The notes under the pieces are model-generated. The model had not been told where the DNA came from, ran no database searches, and saw only the letters and a list, made by a program, of their open reading frames with translations. The translations under genes and the position numbers were made by a program. 64,000 nt of DNA, taken from Agelas oroides. Taxonomy: Eukaryota; Porifera; Demospongiae; Agelasida; Agelasidae. The DNA lies in contig OX422199.1 of NCBI GenBank assembly GCA_949130485.1, forward strand, positions 4,852,902-4,916,901, read 5' to 3'. Shown here piece after piece: positions 1-10,768 of this stretch; within the stretch, counting starts at the first letter, position 1, and the number at the start of each line of letters is the position of its first letter.

Positions 1-31
1 GGATCTGCATTAAGGTCCTGAACGGTAAGTT

Positions 32-331
32 TTGCATGATAAGAGGGATACCTTCAGCTTTTCAAGAGTCAATTTTCCACACATGGATAGCAACATACCC
101 TCAAAACCTGCATACGGAGTAGTAATTTCACAGTTAGTTCGATATTTGAGGATATGTTGCAATTACCAAGATTTTGCTTACAGATCTAAACTACTCACAA
201 CCAGATTACTTAGACAGGGATACGTATACCAAAAACTCTGTAACACCTACAAGACCTTTGTGCATCGCTACCCCAGGACTTTACAGAAGAAAAACATTAT
301 TACTGAATGCATTGCCTTACCTACTGTTTAA
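32..331 (+). pseudogene. C-terminal fragment of a retroelement-encoded protein
   Basis: A 99-codon reading frame opens with a TTG after in-frame stops, so it is not a complete gene. Its middle and end (motifs NIPSKPAYGVVISQLVRY and LLRQGYVYQKL, then KFVHRY-like residues) match from memory the C-terminal tail of reverse-transcriptase ORFs that occur in many copies in fish, amphioxus and cnidarian genomes, with the pattern NIP.SPAYGV.ISQL.RY.R....Y..F then LL..GY...KL. No RT catalytic core is visible upstream inside the window; it may lie beyond the left edge. A GGTAAGT at 24-30 is donor-like but nothing connects to it. Family recognition is by motif only; the exact retroelement clade is not determined. 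Confidence 0.5.
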
Positions 332-1069
332 CACAGCCTGAACATGCAGTTAGCACATTTATACACACACAGCCTTTAAACACGCACTGTTTGCCTCACA
401 CTGTTTGCATTGTGCCTTACTAGCCATTAATACTTCCGGTATCTCCAGCGCCTCTGTATGCACGTGCGCGCACGCACGCGTTTACGCACCGATAACACGT
501 GACGATCAATGATTACGATCACTACGCAAGATCTTCAAACGAAAGACAGCTGCACAAAGAACAGCTGCACGAAGAGACGGTGCTTTCGAAGATCGAAGTC
601 TCTACCGACTTTTGAATAAGGCCAGCCACCTGACTGCATTCTGTGCATGATATGGCAGTCCCCATCTCCCGGTCACCCCAGCGCAGCTGATGAGACCTGG
701 TATTGGCCGAAACGCGTCCTGCGCAGTGGGTGACTTTGCATAACATCTAGGCCTGTTTTATAAGGGAGATGTGGTTCGTTGATTGTTCATGCACAAGTGA
801 GTGAGACTACTTAATGTGCTGCTCTCATACTTGTGTTATCCAGTCTCAGTAATGCCATGCTCCACGTACAATGTTGTTCACCGACAAGCCTGTAAAAATA
901 CACATTTCAGAGATGTTTTTCTGGACAAACTGACGTACAGAGCAATTTGCTTAACTGTACTTTGAGCATGCTCTGAGTATCAGGTGGCAAAGCTTGGTGA
1001 AGGCATAGTGTTTTAGTTGTCATTTCTGCTGAAACTATGTAATGTTCTGTGTGTGTCTTTACTTTCCAG
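332..1069. other. Intergenic or intronic DNA with one dispersed-repeat fragment
   Basis: No convincing gene. Positions about 695-752 match, in inverted orientation, about 50 bases at 32466-32518 (shared core CACCCACTGCGCAGGACGCG when read on one strand), so a dispersed repeat is present. A purine/pyrimidine-alternating CG-rich patch lies at 460-485. The last 50 bases are a pyrimidine-rich tract ending in the acceptor used by the exon at 1070. Confidence 0.4.
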
Positions 1070-1228
1070 TGGTGGTTGGATCGCTGCAGTGAGGAGCTGC
1101 TGGGTGAGGAAGCTGCAAGGGGTCTGCGTGAGGAGGAAGAACGCAGGAAAGAAGCATGGCGGCTGCAGCAGCAGGAGGATGAACGTCTGGCACTGGCACT
1201 TTCACAGGAGTTCATCCAACACCAGCTG
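1070..1228 (+). CDS. Internal exon of an RNF168/RNF169-like E3 ubiquitin ligase (UMI/MIU1 region)
   Basis: The acceptor ctttactttccag lies just before 1070 and the donor GTGAGC follows 1228; the exon is 159 bases, phase 0 at both ends, 53 codons. The product is a charged helix: an EELLGEEAARGLREEEERRK stretch, then a Q-rich segment, then DERLALALSQEF. The last part fits the MIU ubiquitin-binding consensus (D/E-x-x-L-A-x-x-L-S/x-x-E), and the order acidic helix, basic/glutamine helix, MIU resembles the UMI-MIU1 module of RNF168, which binds ubiquitylated H2A chains at DNA breaks. The RING domain would be encoded upstream, outside the window. Matching downstream exons are proposed at 30345-30416 and 31738-32118. 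Family knowledge and helix pattern support the call; a generic coiled-coil protein remains possible. Confidence 0.5.
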
Positions 1229-1608
1229 GTGAGCAGAGATGTTGGGGGGGAGGAGATGGTGGTCTTAATTACAGGTAGCAATACCCGACCATCCATCCCA
1301 ACTAGCCTACACACTCTGTTGTTCTGACGTTCTTCCACCGCGACAGTTTACATGGTCACTTTAATCTTTGGGAATCATTTATATAGGGTATATCTGTAAT
1401 AGGGAGGTACACATTATGCTCATACAGTTTTGGGCATAATCAGTAGCTGCATGTAGGTACAGAAACATATTGCATAAAGAAAGTACAAAACACATCTATG
1501 CACGGAAATTTTACTGAAGTAGAGTGTGCTTTTTCTAGCCAAGTGTATTGATCTGCTACACTGGGATCCCTAACCGTAGCGGTGGCGATGCTGCATCATT
1601 CTCAAGAG

Positions 1609-1920
1609 TAGTCTTGTGCCCAGACCCCACCCTCTCATGAGGAAAAGGGTCTGGTGACCATTGAGCGATTTCTTGGTTGTGCCGAGTCAGCAAAATGCCA
1701 TTAGTCATGTGACTTGAGTAGCGCAACGGAGGCGAGGGTGGGGTCTGGGCACGAGACTACGAATAGGTTGGTCGGTCGATCGAGCACATGGTTGCATGAC
1801 ATGGCGCTATTTCATTGGGTTGTTCAGTATCAAGATTGCTGACTCAGCACAACCAAGAAATTGCTCAATGGTCACCAGACCCTTTTCCTCGTGAGAGGGT
1901 GGGGTCTGGGCACGAGACTA
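1609..1920. mobile_element. MITE-like inverted repeat, TIR TAGTCTCGTGCCCAGACCCC
   Basis: Two arms of about 80 bases (1609-1691 and 1839-1920) are reverse complements with few mismatches and both end in TAGTCT[CT]GTGCCCAGACCCC. A third copy of the end sits internally at 1740-1759, so one element may have been nested in or rearranged with another. There is no coding capacity. A degraded relative of the same end is seen near 15585-15600. Confidence 0.7.
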
Positions 1921-1986
1921 TCTCAAGAGGGGTTAAGTTCCCCAACCTCCACTTACCCCTAACAAAGAGTGGCTTATGCAACTTAT

Positions 1987-2365
1987 GTTGGGGGTTATGG
2001 AGTGGTTGACGAGACGTCCCAATGTGAAAGGTTGTCTTGTGGCACCGAAGCACCAATAACCCTGCTTTGTCTGTGCTTCGATGATGTATGATCCTTCGTC
2101 ATTTGCATCATACTCTTTCATTCTGTTCTTCGTTTCTCTTCTCTTGTACACTGCATGAGTTTTATGCAAATGAGCCAGCTTGTATTGTCTCAGCAGCAAG
2201 GACACCCCTCCCCTTCCCTTCCACCTTGCAGACTTCCACCTTCTTTTGAAGGTTTGGCTGGAGCCCATTGGCCAAAATTTCATCAGGAGTCAGCATTCTA
2301 TGGTTGTTATAATTTAGCAAGCTGAGTGGAAGGTGTATTGGAACCCAGACAGTGTTTCTGGGCAA
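1987..2365 (-). pseudogene. SET-domain (lysine methyltransferase) fragment with a frameshift
   Basis: Read on the minus strand, the first part carries EEILANGL-like residues and VEGKGRGVLAAETIQAGSF, the GRGV entry strand of a SET domain. A TAA near 2162-2164 stops this frame. The overlapping frame continues with KRRETKNRMKEY, GSYIIEA, GYWCFGATR and GRLVNHSITPN. The GR[LV]xNHSxxPN block is the SET cofactor-binding motif, as in KMT5A-like enzymes. The central EY.GELI-type segment is missing and the post-NHS part with the catalytic tyrosine is absent, so this is a broken fragment or a single decayed exon, not a working enzyme. Divergent intron-containing remains of a real gene cannot be excluded. 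Confidence 0.6.
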
Positions 2366-2451
2366 GCAATTCCAATTCCAAGCTCATTGTGGTCTTGTTG
2401 GAAATGTATATAATACGGCTGGCATTTGAGTAGTTAATTAATTAATTATTA

Positions 2452-2540
2452 ATCGGAGTTGACCCGGTGGAAAATCGATCTATTGGGAGTTGATTTAGTG
2501 GGAGTTGATTTTGTGAGAGTTGATCTCGTGGGAGGACACT
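2452..2540. repeat. Short degenerate tandem repeat (GGGAGTTGAT motif)
   Basis: GGAGTTGA or GAGAGTTGA recurs about every 18 bases (2456, 2488, 2506, 2515 area) across this stretch. It reads as N-Q-L-P-type residues on the minus strand, but there is no reason to call it coding. Confidence 0.45.
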
Positions 2541-2734
2541 GAAATACTTCTTAGCGGAGTCCTTTCGGCTTGCTTTCACGGGAGAAAGCTCCACGACCAC
2601 ACCGTGAACCGTCACCGTCTTTGATGTCAGAGACATCCAACTCCACCGCTTTTCGCTTTCTTCCGCTTGCACTCGAACTAGCCATGACTCATTCAGAAAA
2701 CGCCACACCAACTTCGACACCTCGACACGAACTG

Positions 2735-2832
2735 CGAAAGGGCACGCGTGTATACGAACTGCGCATGCGCAATTGTAGTCCTTGGCATGCTTGCTCAGGC
2801 TTGCCCCACAATGCCCTGCATTCGTCTAGTAA
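2735..2832 (+). repeat. Dispersed repeat copy (TATACGAACTGC end)
   Basis: About 85 bases, from TATACGAACTGCGCATG to CTGCATTCGTCTAGTA, are repeated in the same orientation at 29676-29762 with a handful of substitutions. They contain a GCTTGCTCAGGCTTGCCCC block related to the GGGGCGAGCCTGAGCGAGC inverted ends seen at 17891, 35438 and 51763, so this is probably a fragment of that element family. Confidence 0.55.
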
Positions 2833-3030
2833 TCTACGATCATTGCCGGACAAGGGATTCTTTTGTTTTTTCCACCTTTGGTCTTTTCATGACTATTTCA
2901 ACAGCCTTTCGGTGCACAGTGCTCATGGCAAACACATCCCTTTGGTCCCTTCACCATGCAGCCATCAGCTGATGCTCACTTGCAGACGCAAACCTGTAAG
3001 CACCTTGCGGCATGTGTTGGTTTGTGGGGA

Positions 3031-3480
3031 TCAGACCTGTGGGAAACCCTTTATGGTTGGTACGTACTGTACCTGTCAGACCTGTGGGAAACCCTTTACG
3101 GTTTGTACGTACTGTACTTGTCAGACCTGTGGGAAACCCTTTACGGTTGGTACGTACTGTACCTGTCAGACCTGTGGGAAACCCTTTATGGTTGGTACGT
3201 ACTGTACCTGTCAGACCTGTGGGAAACCCTTTATAGTTGGTACGTACTGTACCTGTCAGACCTGTGGGAAACCCTTTACGGTTGGTACGTACTGTACCTG
3301 TCAGACCTGTGGGAAACCCTTTACGGTTGGTACGTACTGTACCTGTCAGACCTGTGGGAAACCCTTTACGGTTGGTACGTACTGTACCTGTCAGACCTGT
3401 GAGAAACCCTTTACGGTTGGTACGTACTGTACCTGTCAGACCTGTGGGAAACCCTTTATGGTTGGTACGTACTGTACCTG
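3031..3480 (+). repeat. 45-bp x 10 minisatellite, open in all three forward frames
   Basis: Ten head-to-tail units starting TCAGACCTGTGGGAAACCCT are almost identical; differences are single bases (ATG/ACG, GGTTTG/GGTTGG, one GAG for GGG). The unit is a multiple of three and has no stop in any plus frame, giving the 15-residue periods QTCGKPFTVGTYCTC, SDLWETLYGWYVLYL and RPVGNPLRLVRTVPV, so three long ORFs overlap here. The longest frame (2570-3514) looks zinc-finger-like (CGKPF) but lacks the C2H2 spacing. AATAAA follows at 3483. Treated as a minisatellite; a coding role is unproven. Confidence 0.85.
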
Positions 3481-4159
3481 TACAATAAAATGCCCTTTTT
3501 CAGTAAGTCGATAAACAGGATTGGGCTTGTGTAGAAATTATCAATATAGAGGAGGTGGTTCTTGCCTTGAAACTTCTGTGTGAGCTCCATTACTACTCTG
3601 TTGGCAAGACCTTTTTTTCAGATGGGATCCTGGGAGGGAGGGACCTTTGCATCGACTAGAAGGTGAGTGAAAGTTGGAAGAGCAGAGTTCAGTGGATTGA
3701 AGTACAGTGGAATCCTAGGCTCCCTGAATCACAAACTTTCTGTTTATATGAACGAATGTGCATAGTCTCCAACACTTGCCTGTACAAATCACCCCCTGTT
3801 TTATGAGCGAGCACCTTGATATTATTTAATGCGGACAGCTTCCCCAGTCCCACCAGTACCTGAACTGTACAAATTTCACTTCATGATGCGGACACTTGTC
3901 TACTACTTTCATCAGATTATCGACTGCTGCTGCTGAATTCAATGACTGTTCATAATGTTAGCACTGCTGCTCATCACACAAGCCTTTCTTGCCATTGTAC
4001 GGCAAGGGAAGGATCTGAAAATGTGTCCTCATTGTTCTTAACAGCCCGAGTACATGTGCCATGCCTACTGGAAATATAGTGGAAGCCTGGACATGGTAAG
4101 GTCTCGGACAGCATACGTTCGGTGGTCTTACTTGTCTTTCCTCTTCATGAAGTGGTGGA

Positions 4160-4560
4160 GGGTCCCATATAGAAAAATGTTCAAGTTTGTACGCACCCAT
4201 ATAGAAAAAACTAGGTTGTAACAACCTTGTAACAACCATGGCACAACCTTACATGCATGTTACAACCTTGTTGTGAGATTGTGTATAGGTTGTGAGCAGA
4301 CTGTTGAATAATTACAAGTTAGACACAACCTTGTGGAGAGGTTGTGTATAGGTTGTGAGCAGACTGTTGAATAATTACAAGTTAGACACAACCTTGTGGA
4401 GAGGTTGTTGGTAACTGTGTATAGGTTGTGAGCAGACTGTTGAATAGTTACAAGTTAGACACAACCTTGTGGAGAAATTGTAGTCTACATGCACAGGTTC
4501 ATTACAAGGTTGTAAATGGATTGTGGTTATGTGCACAACTTTGTGAATGGATTGTTATAT
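4160..4560. repeat. ACAACCTTGT-rich element with about 63-bp tandem units
   Basis: It begins with CCCATATAGAAAAAACTAGG (4196) and carries ACAACCTTGT words in both orientations. Between about 4272 and 4480 a unit (GTGTATAGGTTGTGAGCAGA ... ACACAACCTTGTGGAGAGG) is repeated three times. The same end, inverted, closes the related block at 8975-9275 (CTAGTTTTTTCTATATGGGG), so these are two copies, or two ends, of one repeat family. Confidence 0.6.
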
Positions 4561-5239
4561 AGTTTGAAATAATCACATGACATTGTGTATCATCACAACA
4601 TTGCACCATACCGTAAAATATCAATACAGGACAATATTGTTATAGTCATTTGTAGGCAGATGCCAGTTGTTTCTTATGCTAGCAGCAGCACTACTTGTTT
4701 CCATTGCAGTCTTTACAATCTTGCCAGTTGTGGTTGCAAATGCAAGTTTGATAAAAGGACATGATATGATTAATCTGTTCTCGATGTTTAAAAGCTGTTA
4801 GCTTTTTCTAACAAGCTCACATCGATAAGCATCTAACATGAGCCTTTTCCTAAACTCAAGCAAAGAGTTAGCTATATGCACTGTCAGGATTGACAAAAGT
4901 CATCTCAACAACATCCAAATCAACCTCAAGTTCTTCATCAGTGTTCTTTGCCATTTCATTTCTGCATCAGGTGATGATGGGACACTTCCTACATATGTGA
5001 TTGCAGGTTTAGCATTTGGTGTAAATTTCAGCTTGTGTTTAGCTTTCTGATGCTTCCTCTGTTCTATTTTCATCTGCTTTCCCATCTTGATGCAGACAAC
5101 AGCTCTGTAATAGGGGAATTTAGAGGAAATAATAATAACTACAGCAACAACTATATTCTCTCCTCCCAATTTCAGGTGTACTTCATCTTAAGTTGCACCT
5201 TCTAAGCCTGTAAGGTGAAGCACAAAGCATGAGTGCAAC

Positions 5240-5512
5240 GCATCAGACTGATAGTTGTACCACCACAAAGTCTAACACATCAGTCACAAGACCACAAAGT
5301 TCGACCCATCAGACTGACGGTCACATGACCACAAAGTCTGACACATCAGACGGACGGTCACATGACCACAAAGTCCAACACAGCAGATCGACTGACAGTC
5401 ACATGACCACACAAAGTCCAACACATCAGACTGACAGTCACAAGACCAAGAAGTTCAACACATCGGACTGACAGTCACAAGACCAAAATGTCCAATGCAT
5501 CAGACTGACCAA
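5240..5512 (+). repeat. About 37-bp degenerate minisatellite
   Basis: About seven units of CATCAGACTGACAGTCACA-AGACCACAAAGTCCAACA with variable length and substitutions. An 80-codon ORF across it is a by-product of the repeat. Confidence 0.7.
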
Positions 5513-6057
5513 ATTTTAATGCCACCCGAATGTATGCTGAAACCCCACTAGCCAACCAACCTCAATGTGGATGGCTTTTAGTATCAGAGACAGTATCACG
5601 AAGCATTTCCCGTACGTATTCAAGTTATCAAATGCAATCCCATACTACTGTTGGTTGCATCTGGCTTGTCACACAAGGTAGCTAGCTACATATACTAAAC
5701 CCATTTAAAGTTTATTAAACAAGAAGGTAACCTACAGTGCACATTAATCCGCCTCTTACAACAAAATAGGTGGCAGATGATAACCCACTGGGATATCTTA
5801 CCTTCAAGCTGGTTCCGTTCTTTCCAGAAAGTTTGCCTATGAGCATGACAGGCTAAGGCCGGCTGTAGCCAGCTGCGCGGTGCCGGTGCGCTTAGACCAC
5901 ACCCACTCCGGGCTGTTAAAGGCAGCACGCATGCGCAAATTTGGCACGCGCTTGCGACAGCTGCTTGCAGTGAAGCTGACAGCTGCGGTTGCCTTTAGTA
6001 AGAGCCACACGTCGGACACAATCGACGTGCTGCCATATCATCGAAGGCTAAGCAATC

Positions 6058-6234
6058 GTGAATACAGCGCAGAAGACGCCTACGAAGTTTGTTCTTGTCC
6101 GTTGGTTGTCCGACGAAACTGTAGGTGTGATTCCCCTCTCCGCCACAAAAGGCGCTGCGCATATTGATGATGAAGAGGAACAGGACGTTGTACAAGGCTG
6201 TACTCCGAAGGATTCAGGAGTAAAGGTAAAATTT
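6058..6234 (+). other. Possible exon, BEN-protein-like N-terminal segment
   Basis: A forward frame reads TKFVLVRWLSDETVGVIPLS and, after an acidic stretch, ends at GGAGTAAAG before a possible GTAAAA donor near 6229. The pattern (hydrophobic strand, RW, D/E-E-T-V-x-V-x-P) resembles the short N-terminal domain that precedes BEN domains in multicopy cnidarian and sponge proteins. There is no in-frame ATG and only a weak acceptor, and no downstream exon was found, so this may be a lone relic. Upstream 5870-6010 is relatively GC/CpG-rich. Confidence 0.25.
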
Positions 6235-7294
6235 GCTTCTCCATGGCCAACTTGCACGATAGGATCACGTTGGCACGCCCCTAGCCCTCTGGGGGTCAGG
6301 ACCTTCTCGTTCTCCATATAAAATGTATGGAAAATGACTGCCGTGGTTGATAAAATAGCTTGCTGCTCATGCACAGCGTGTCCTTCAGCCATCATTTTGA
6401 GATTATCGTGGAGACTAAAAGCTTTGCCACAGTATATAGCTAATGTGTTAAAGCGCTTCGTACGCGGCACAAATATGGCAAATTCTGTTGACAGGATGCT
6501 GGAACATCAGCTAAATCGGCTAAAAACTGACTTAAACAGACAGCTAGAGAAAATGTTCCCGTTATTGCATAGCAGAACACTCAAGTTCCTGAGATGAAAA
6601 TACTGTCACGGAGCCATGACCTACCCTCAAATTTTAATGACTCACACATATGAAATACACATGCCCACACAACTATAAGCACTGTGCCTACAAGTATTTT
6701 GTCTTGCAGTAAGCCACGTGGTCCACAGAAGCTATCATAACTCAGGTCTGTGATCTTTGTCAACCTGCTCGTGGATGGTTAGTTGCTGCACTGTCCACTG
6801 TGATGATAACTCTGTTTCATCAGGAAATGAGTATACCTACATAGACACAATGACATCTTTAAAGTAGCATGCATGCAGTGGGTATTATCATTTGCGGATG
6901 ACTCCACACAGAAACTTTAATGCCAGCAGTAACTAGCTAGATTTAAGTGCTGTTTGTACAGCGGCTGGAACTAGCTTTATCCCCCTACGCCCGCCCATTA
7001 TTAATGTGCACACAAAGCTAGTAGCCAAGTTTATCATGGCTTTTGGCTCACCTGAGTTGGCTGGCATTCCATGATTGGCTCAAATAGTGTTCATGGTCAC
7101 AGACAATCCCCAACAGAACAGCCACAAATAGTCTATAGGTTCCATCCATCGTCTTTGTACCGTGCTGTTCGCACTCTCCATTAATTTTCTATGGCAATTT
7201 CACAGACCCTGATCCCCAGCTGTATCACGTGATTTTCTATCATGCAAGTCGGCCATTCCTCTATACGTTTGGTTGTATACTTTACTTAATTAAC

Positions 7295-7679
7295 TACCGT
7301 ATTTCCTTGATTACTTCCCGCGGGCACTACACTGTACTTACCCGCGGGTACTATACCAGGGTGGGAACAAAACGAGGGCGGGTTCAATTAACTTCAGCCA
7401 AGTCCGGCGTGCACTCCAGTCGTGCACGTGCGCCATCGAAATGCACACGACTTGACATCTTTGTACAGCACAAATACTAGGTACATACAGTGCAGTAAAG
7501 TACATGAGTACAGACCAGCTAGACAAGCAATCTGAGTCATCCAAGTTGTCCTCATTGCCAGCAATGAGTGTGGCTGCGTAACCGTGTGGGAACTAATCAA
7601 GGGCTTTCTTCAGCTCAAACGTGCTCTCGGGTACGCGGGGTTAATTCAAGGGCAGGAAAAAAATAAAGGAAATACGGTA
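7295..7679. mobile_element. MITE with TIR TACCGTATTTCCTT
   Basis: TACCGTATTTCCTT at 7295-7308 is matched by its exact reverse complement AAGGAAATACGGTA at 7666-7679. CCCGCGGG-type internal repeats (7318-7350) and a second internal CAAGGGC block near the right end are typical of a short non-autonomous DNA transposon. No transposase is encoded. Confidence 0.75.
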
Positions 7680-7732
7680 ACTCTGATCTGTTTACAGTTT
7701 CATCAAAATCAGCCAATTTACAATCTATTACT

Positions 7733-8246
7733 GTAGTTTCATGAAAGAGCGTCCACCCCCTACTTTTGGCCCAATTTCCTGTATAGGGTCAAAGTTTGTT
7801 CGAATGAGCGCCCACCCTGGAGCGAGTATCGTGTGGCTAATGAGTGCACATGTGGAGTTTGAGAAGCACATCCCCAAGCGCTATGCATATCTAAGGTAAG
7901 AAACTTCGTGTGTTATACTTCACCGAAGGTTACTACAAAGCAGCTTTGCATAGACGAACATAGCTAACGCAGTGCGCACCGCGATGTAAACTATGCTTAC
8001 ATCAGTGGTGCCGTTCAGAGTGTTGCATGCCATCAGGACGTAACTTCAAAGCCGCTGGTGGTTCCGATGTATGTTACTGCTTGTCCAATTATTTGCTTCA
8101 AGCCGAATTCAAGGGCATCGAGTCACTGTAAACACGAAAGGGCACTCTTTTGTGATTAAATGCGAAAGCATTCGAAAGAGCACACACACCCCTCTCTGGC
8201 GGACTTGTAAGGTGCTTCACCCATGGGTGCTCTTTCATGAGACTAC
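7733..8246. mobile_element. MITE with TIR TTTCATGAAAGAGCGCCC, copy 1
   Basis: The left end GTAGTTTCATGAAAGAGCG and the right end GTGCTCTTTCATGAGACTAC are inverted repeats. Internal landmarks (CCCCCTACTTTTGGCCC, GAGCGCCCACCCTGGAGCGAG, the ACTTCAAAGCCGCTGGTGG block, TGTAAGGTGCT) are shared with 40449-40814 in the opposite orientation. Confidence 0.75.
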
Positions 8247-8974
8247 GGTACTTTTAGCTACCTGAAATGCTGTTTACTCCCTGCATGCGTTTAAGGAAAA
8301 GCTTCATGTTTGGCAAGCTACCTCTTAATTGGCCCATTGGCAATCCATGCAGGGAGGCTTTAAGTAGGAATTATACACTGCATGGCAGCATTTTAAAATT
8401 CTAATTTTGCTTGTTCTAAACAGGGCATGTGTGCAGTCATCCTACCCTGTTGCCAAGAGCTTCCTTGTCAACACTATCAATGACAAGTGTGCCAACTGTT
8501 GCAGAAAGTAGCTTTAAGCTATAATTAGACATTACATGTGTATAAGTACAGATAGTGATGTTTTTAAATAATATCCCTTTACCCTTTGATGTGCCCACAT
8601 GCACCCAAAGTTTAAAGTATACATGTACAACTACAGTGGTAGTAAAGAGCCAGAAGCTAATTAACTTGGAAGTGCATACAGGCACTCTCTTTAAACGTTT
8701 GTGATAGATACACTTAAGCAGGTTTGTTTTCAACCAAGTTAATACGAATGTCTGAACTCAGCTAGTTTATAAGTTTCTCTTGTGAGCATGTGATTGATTT
8801 CTGATCATGCATGCGCATAAGCGGTAAAGGGTAAAGGGTATGTCATGTGCTGTATCCATACATCGTAGATATACATGTATATTCATGTACATACTATGTG
8901 ATTATTTTACCATCCTGAAACATGGTTGTTTTGCATGTGAAGTATACTGATCGATACACCTATGTTTACAAGCA

Positions 8975-9275
8975 TGTAGCAAGGTTGTACCAACCCTGCA
9001 GGAATCACCTGCTTATTTACAACCTTGTGACTACCTTGTTACAACCTTGTTACAACCTTGAAACCAGCTAGCGGGCGTGACAAATCCAGGGTTTGGACAA
9101 CCTTCTGGCAAGGTTGTCACAACCTTGTCACAACCTTGTCACAACCTTGTCACAACCATGCGACAACCTTGTTCCAACCTTGCCACTACCTTGTAGCCAG
9201 GTTGTTACAAGGTTGGTACAAGCTGGCTGTACTACCTTGTGACAAGGTTGTCACAACCTAGTTTTTTCTATATGG
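8975..9275. repeat. ACAACCTTGT-rich element, second copy
   Basis: At least fifteen ACAACCTTGT or CAAGGTTGT words in mixed orientation, including four CACAACCTTGT in direct tandem (9116-9160). It ends CTAGTTTTTTCTATATGGGG at about 9259-9278, the reverse complement of the 4196 end. The interior is able to fold back on itself. Confidence 0.6.
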
Positions 9276-9278
9276 GGT

Positions 9279-10438
9279 GTGCTGGTGTAGGTCACTGTTG
9301 TCTCCAGTGATCTGGTATGAGGTGTAAACTGAAGTGTGAGATCAGGACTTTTCTTATACTGAGTTCTGTTCTGTTGTGTCATGACAAGGCATGAACTAGT
9401 ACCTATTAAATGTACGTATTCGCAGTGTATGCCTCGTGTGCATCTCCATGACCTTTGAACCAACACGTGTGGATTAGTTAGTAGGCGTGGCATGTGCTTT
9501 TCAGTCATGCATATGCAACGAAGTGTAAAAATGTGAGAAGGAAGGCAAAGCGTACGTATTACGTTGAAAGAGTTTGAGAATGTGAGCGCATTTTTGAACC
9601 GCACAGAACGCAAGGATATGGTCGTTTCTCAAGACGACCACGCGCTTTATAATTATTTGCTTTGGTAGATGCTGCTGCTCTCTCTTGTACTTATCGTTTT
9701 CGACGCAGCCTTCACGGTGTTGTGGCTGCATTTACGCTCTATCTTCTCTTCCATTTTTGCGCCAGGCTCCTAGCTCTTTCTTCCTCGCTCCCATCACAAT
9801 TTTTGCCATTTTGACGTCGTGACAGTGCTGAGAACGATAAACTTACGTAAGTGTACACAACTTTTTGTGAACAGGATATTTTAATTGCATTCTTAAGTGG
9901 GACGGATGTTTGTGCACAAGCCACACCTTCAATTGCATTCCTAAAGTGTGACAAATTGCATTCCTAAAGTGTGACAAATTGCATTTCTAAAGCGGGACGG
10001 AAGTCAAAGCCACACCCTACCAACCGAGAACACGCACTGCAAGATTAGTAGCCTCGCCAGCTAAGGGGCTCGGCAATAACAAGTCTGGTGTTATGCCTTA
10101 GGCTATCAATACCAACTTGAGTGGTACTGACTAATGTCATCCTTCCAGTTCAGTACTTGTTCAGTTGCTAATTGGTCCACCTTGTTTAGAGTTGCAGCTG
10201 GTGACAGCCATCTGCAGGTGGCGAATATGTGCCTAGTGGAAAATGGAGTCCATTTTCAGGATGTGGAATATTGTGCACAATATTGTTGACCTACCAGCTT
10301 CCTAGTATTTCCATCAAAGAGGATGAGCCTAGCAATGTATCTGCGCTCATATGCATGTTTTTTTTCCTTAGCAAAACTACACCTGCTGTACAGATACCAG
10401 CAATGTTGCTAGCAGGGTGAAAGTGATTGACATCTCAG
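9279..10438. other. No gene seen; one small tandem repeat
   Basis: A 23-bp unit (AAATTGCATTCCTAAAGTGTGAC) occurs two to four times, with degenerate copies, in 9886-9996. The rest shows only short ORFs without recognisable sequence. Confidence 0.4.
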
Positions 10439-10768
10439 GTGCATTAAGGCGTGACTAAATGGTTTTACGTAATGCGGAGAAGAGTACGGAAGTGTATTAT
10501 TGATCCGCGGAAACTAGCAATCGATGTAGCTAAGTTCAGTGCCTGTTTCTGCCATCAAAGTATCGACCATCCAGTGTGTAAGTCGCTAGTTGGCACCTAC
10601 GATGGAAGGTATTTCAGTGTAGAAAAGAACAGTCTTCACCTACAATTGAGTTGTGGAGCCAGCACTATAAAGCGTTAACTTCGGGCTGCCCTTCGTGAAA
10701 GTGACACTTACCCGGGGCAGTTCCACACCGAAAAAATCCAAGTTTACTGCATTGGTTGGTTTCACTGT
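10439..10768. mobile_element. Dispersed repeat of about 330 bp, copy 1
   Basis: The stretch from GTGCATTAAGGCGTGAC to TACTGCATTGGTTGGTTTCAC is repeated, inverted, at 59898-60230 inside an intron of the adhesion GPCR gene. Shared blocks include TTTCTGCCATCAAA, GATGGAAGGTATTTCAGTG, GCTATAAAGCGT-like and CCTTCGTGAAAGTGAC. A 75-codon ORF in this copy is not conserved in the other, so the repeat is probably non-coding. Confidence 0.7.

Noticed and set aside
2570..3514. 314-codon ORF with repeated CGKPF, as a zinc-finger gene
   Set aside because: The repeat lacks C2H2 spacing and histidines, the other two frames are equally open, and no splice or start context supports it.
5229..5471. 80-codon ORF rich in HQTDSHMTTK
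   Set aside because: It is the translation of a degenerate 37-bp minisatellite with variable unit length.
6475..6597. Short plus-strand ORF MANSVDRMLEHQLNRLKTDL...
   Set aside because: Plausible coiled-coil start, but it ends at a stop after 40 codons with no usable donor, so a gene cannot be supported.
9501..9954. Overlapping minus-strand ORFs of 71-120 codons
   Set aside because: No recognisable sequence, no splice context, and composition typical of random ORFs.
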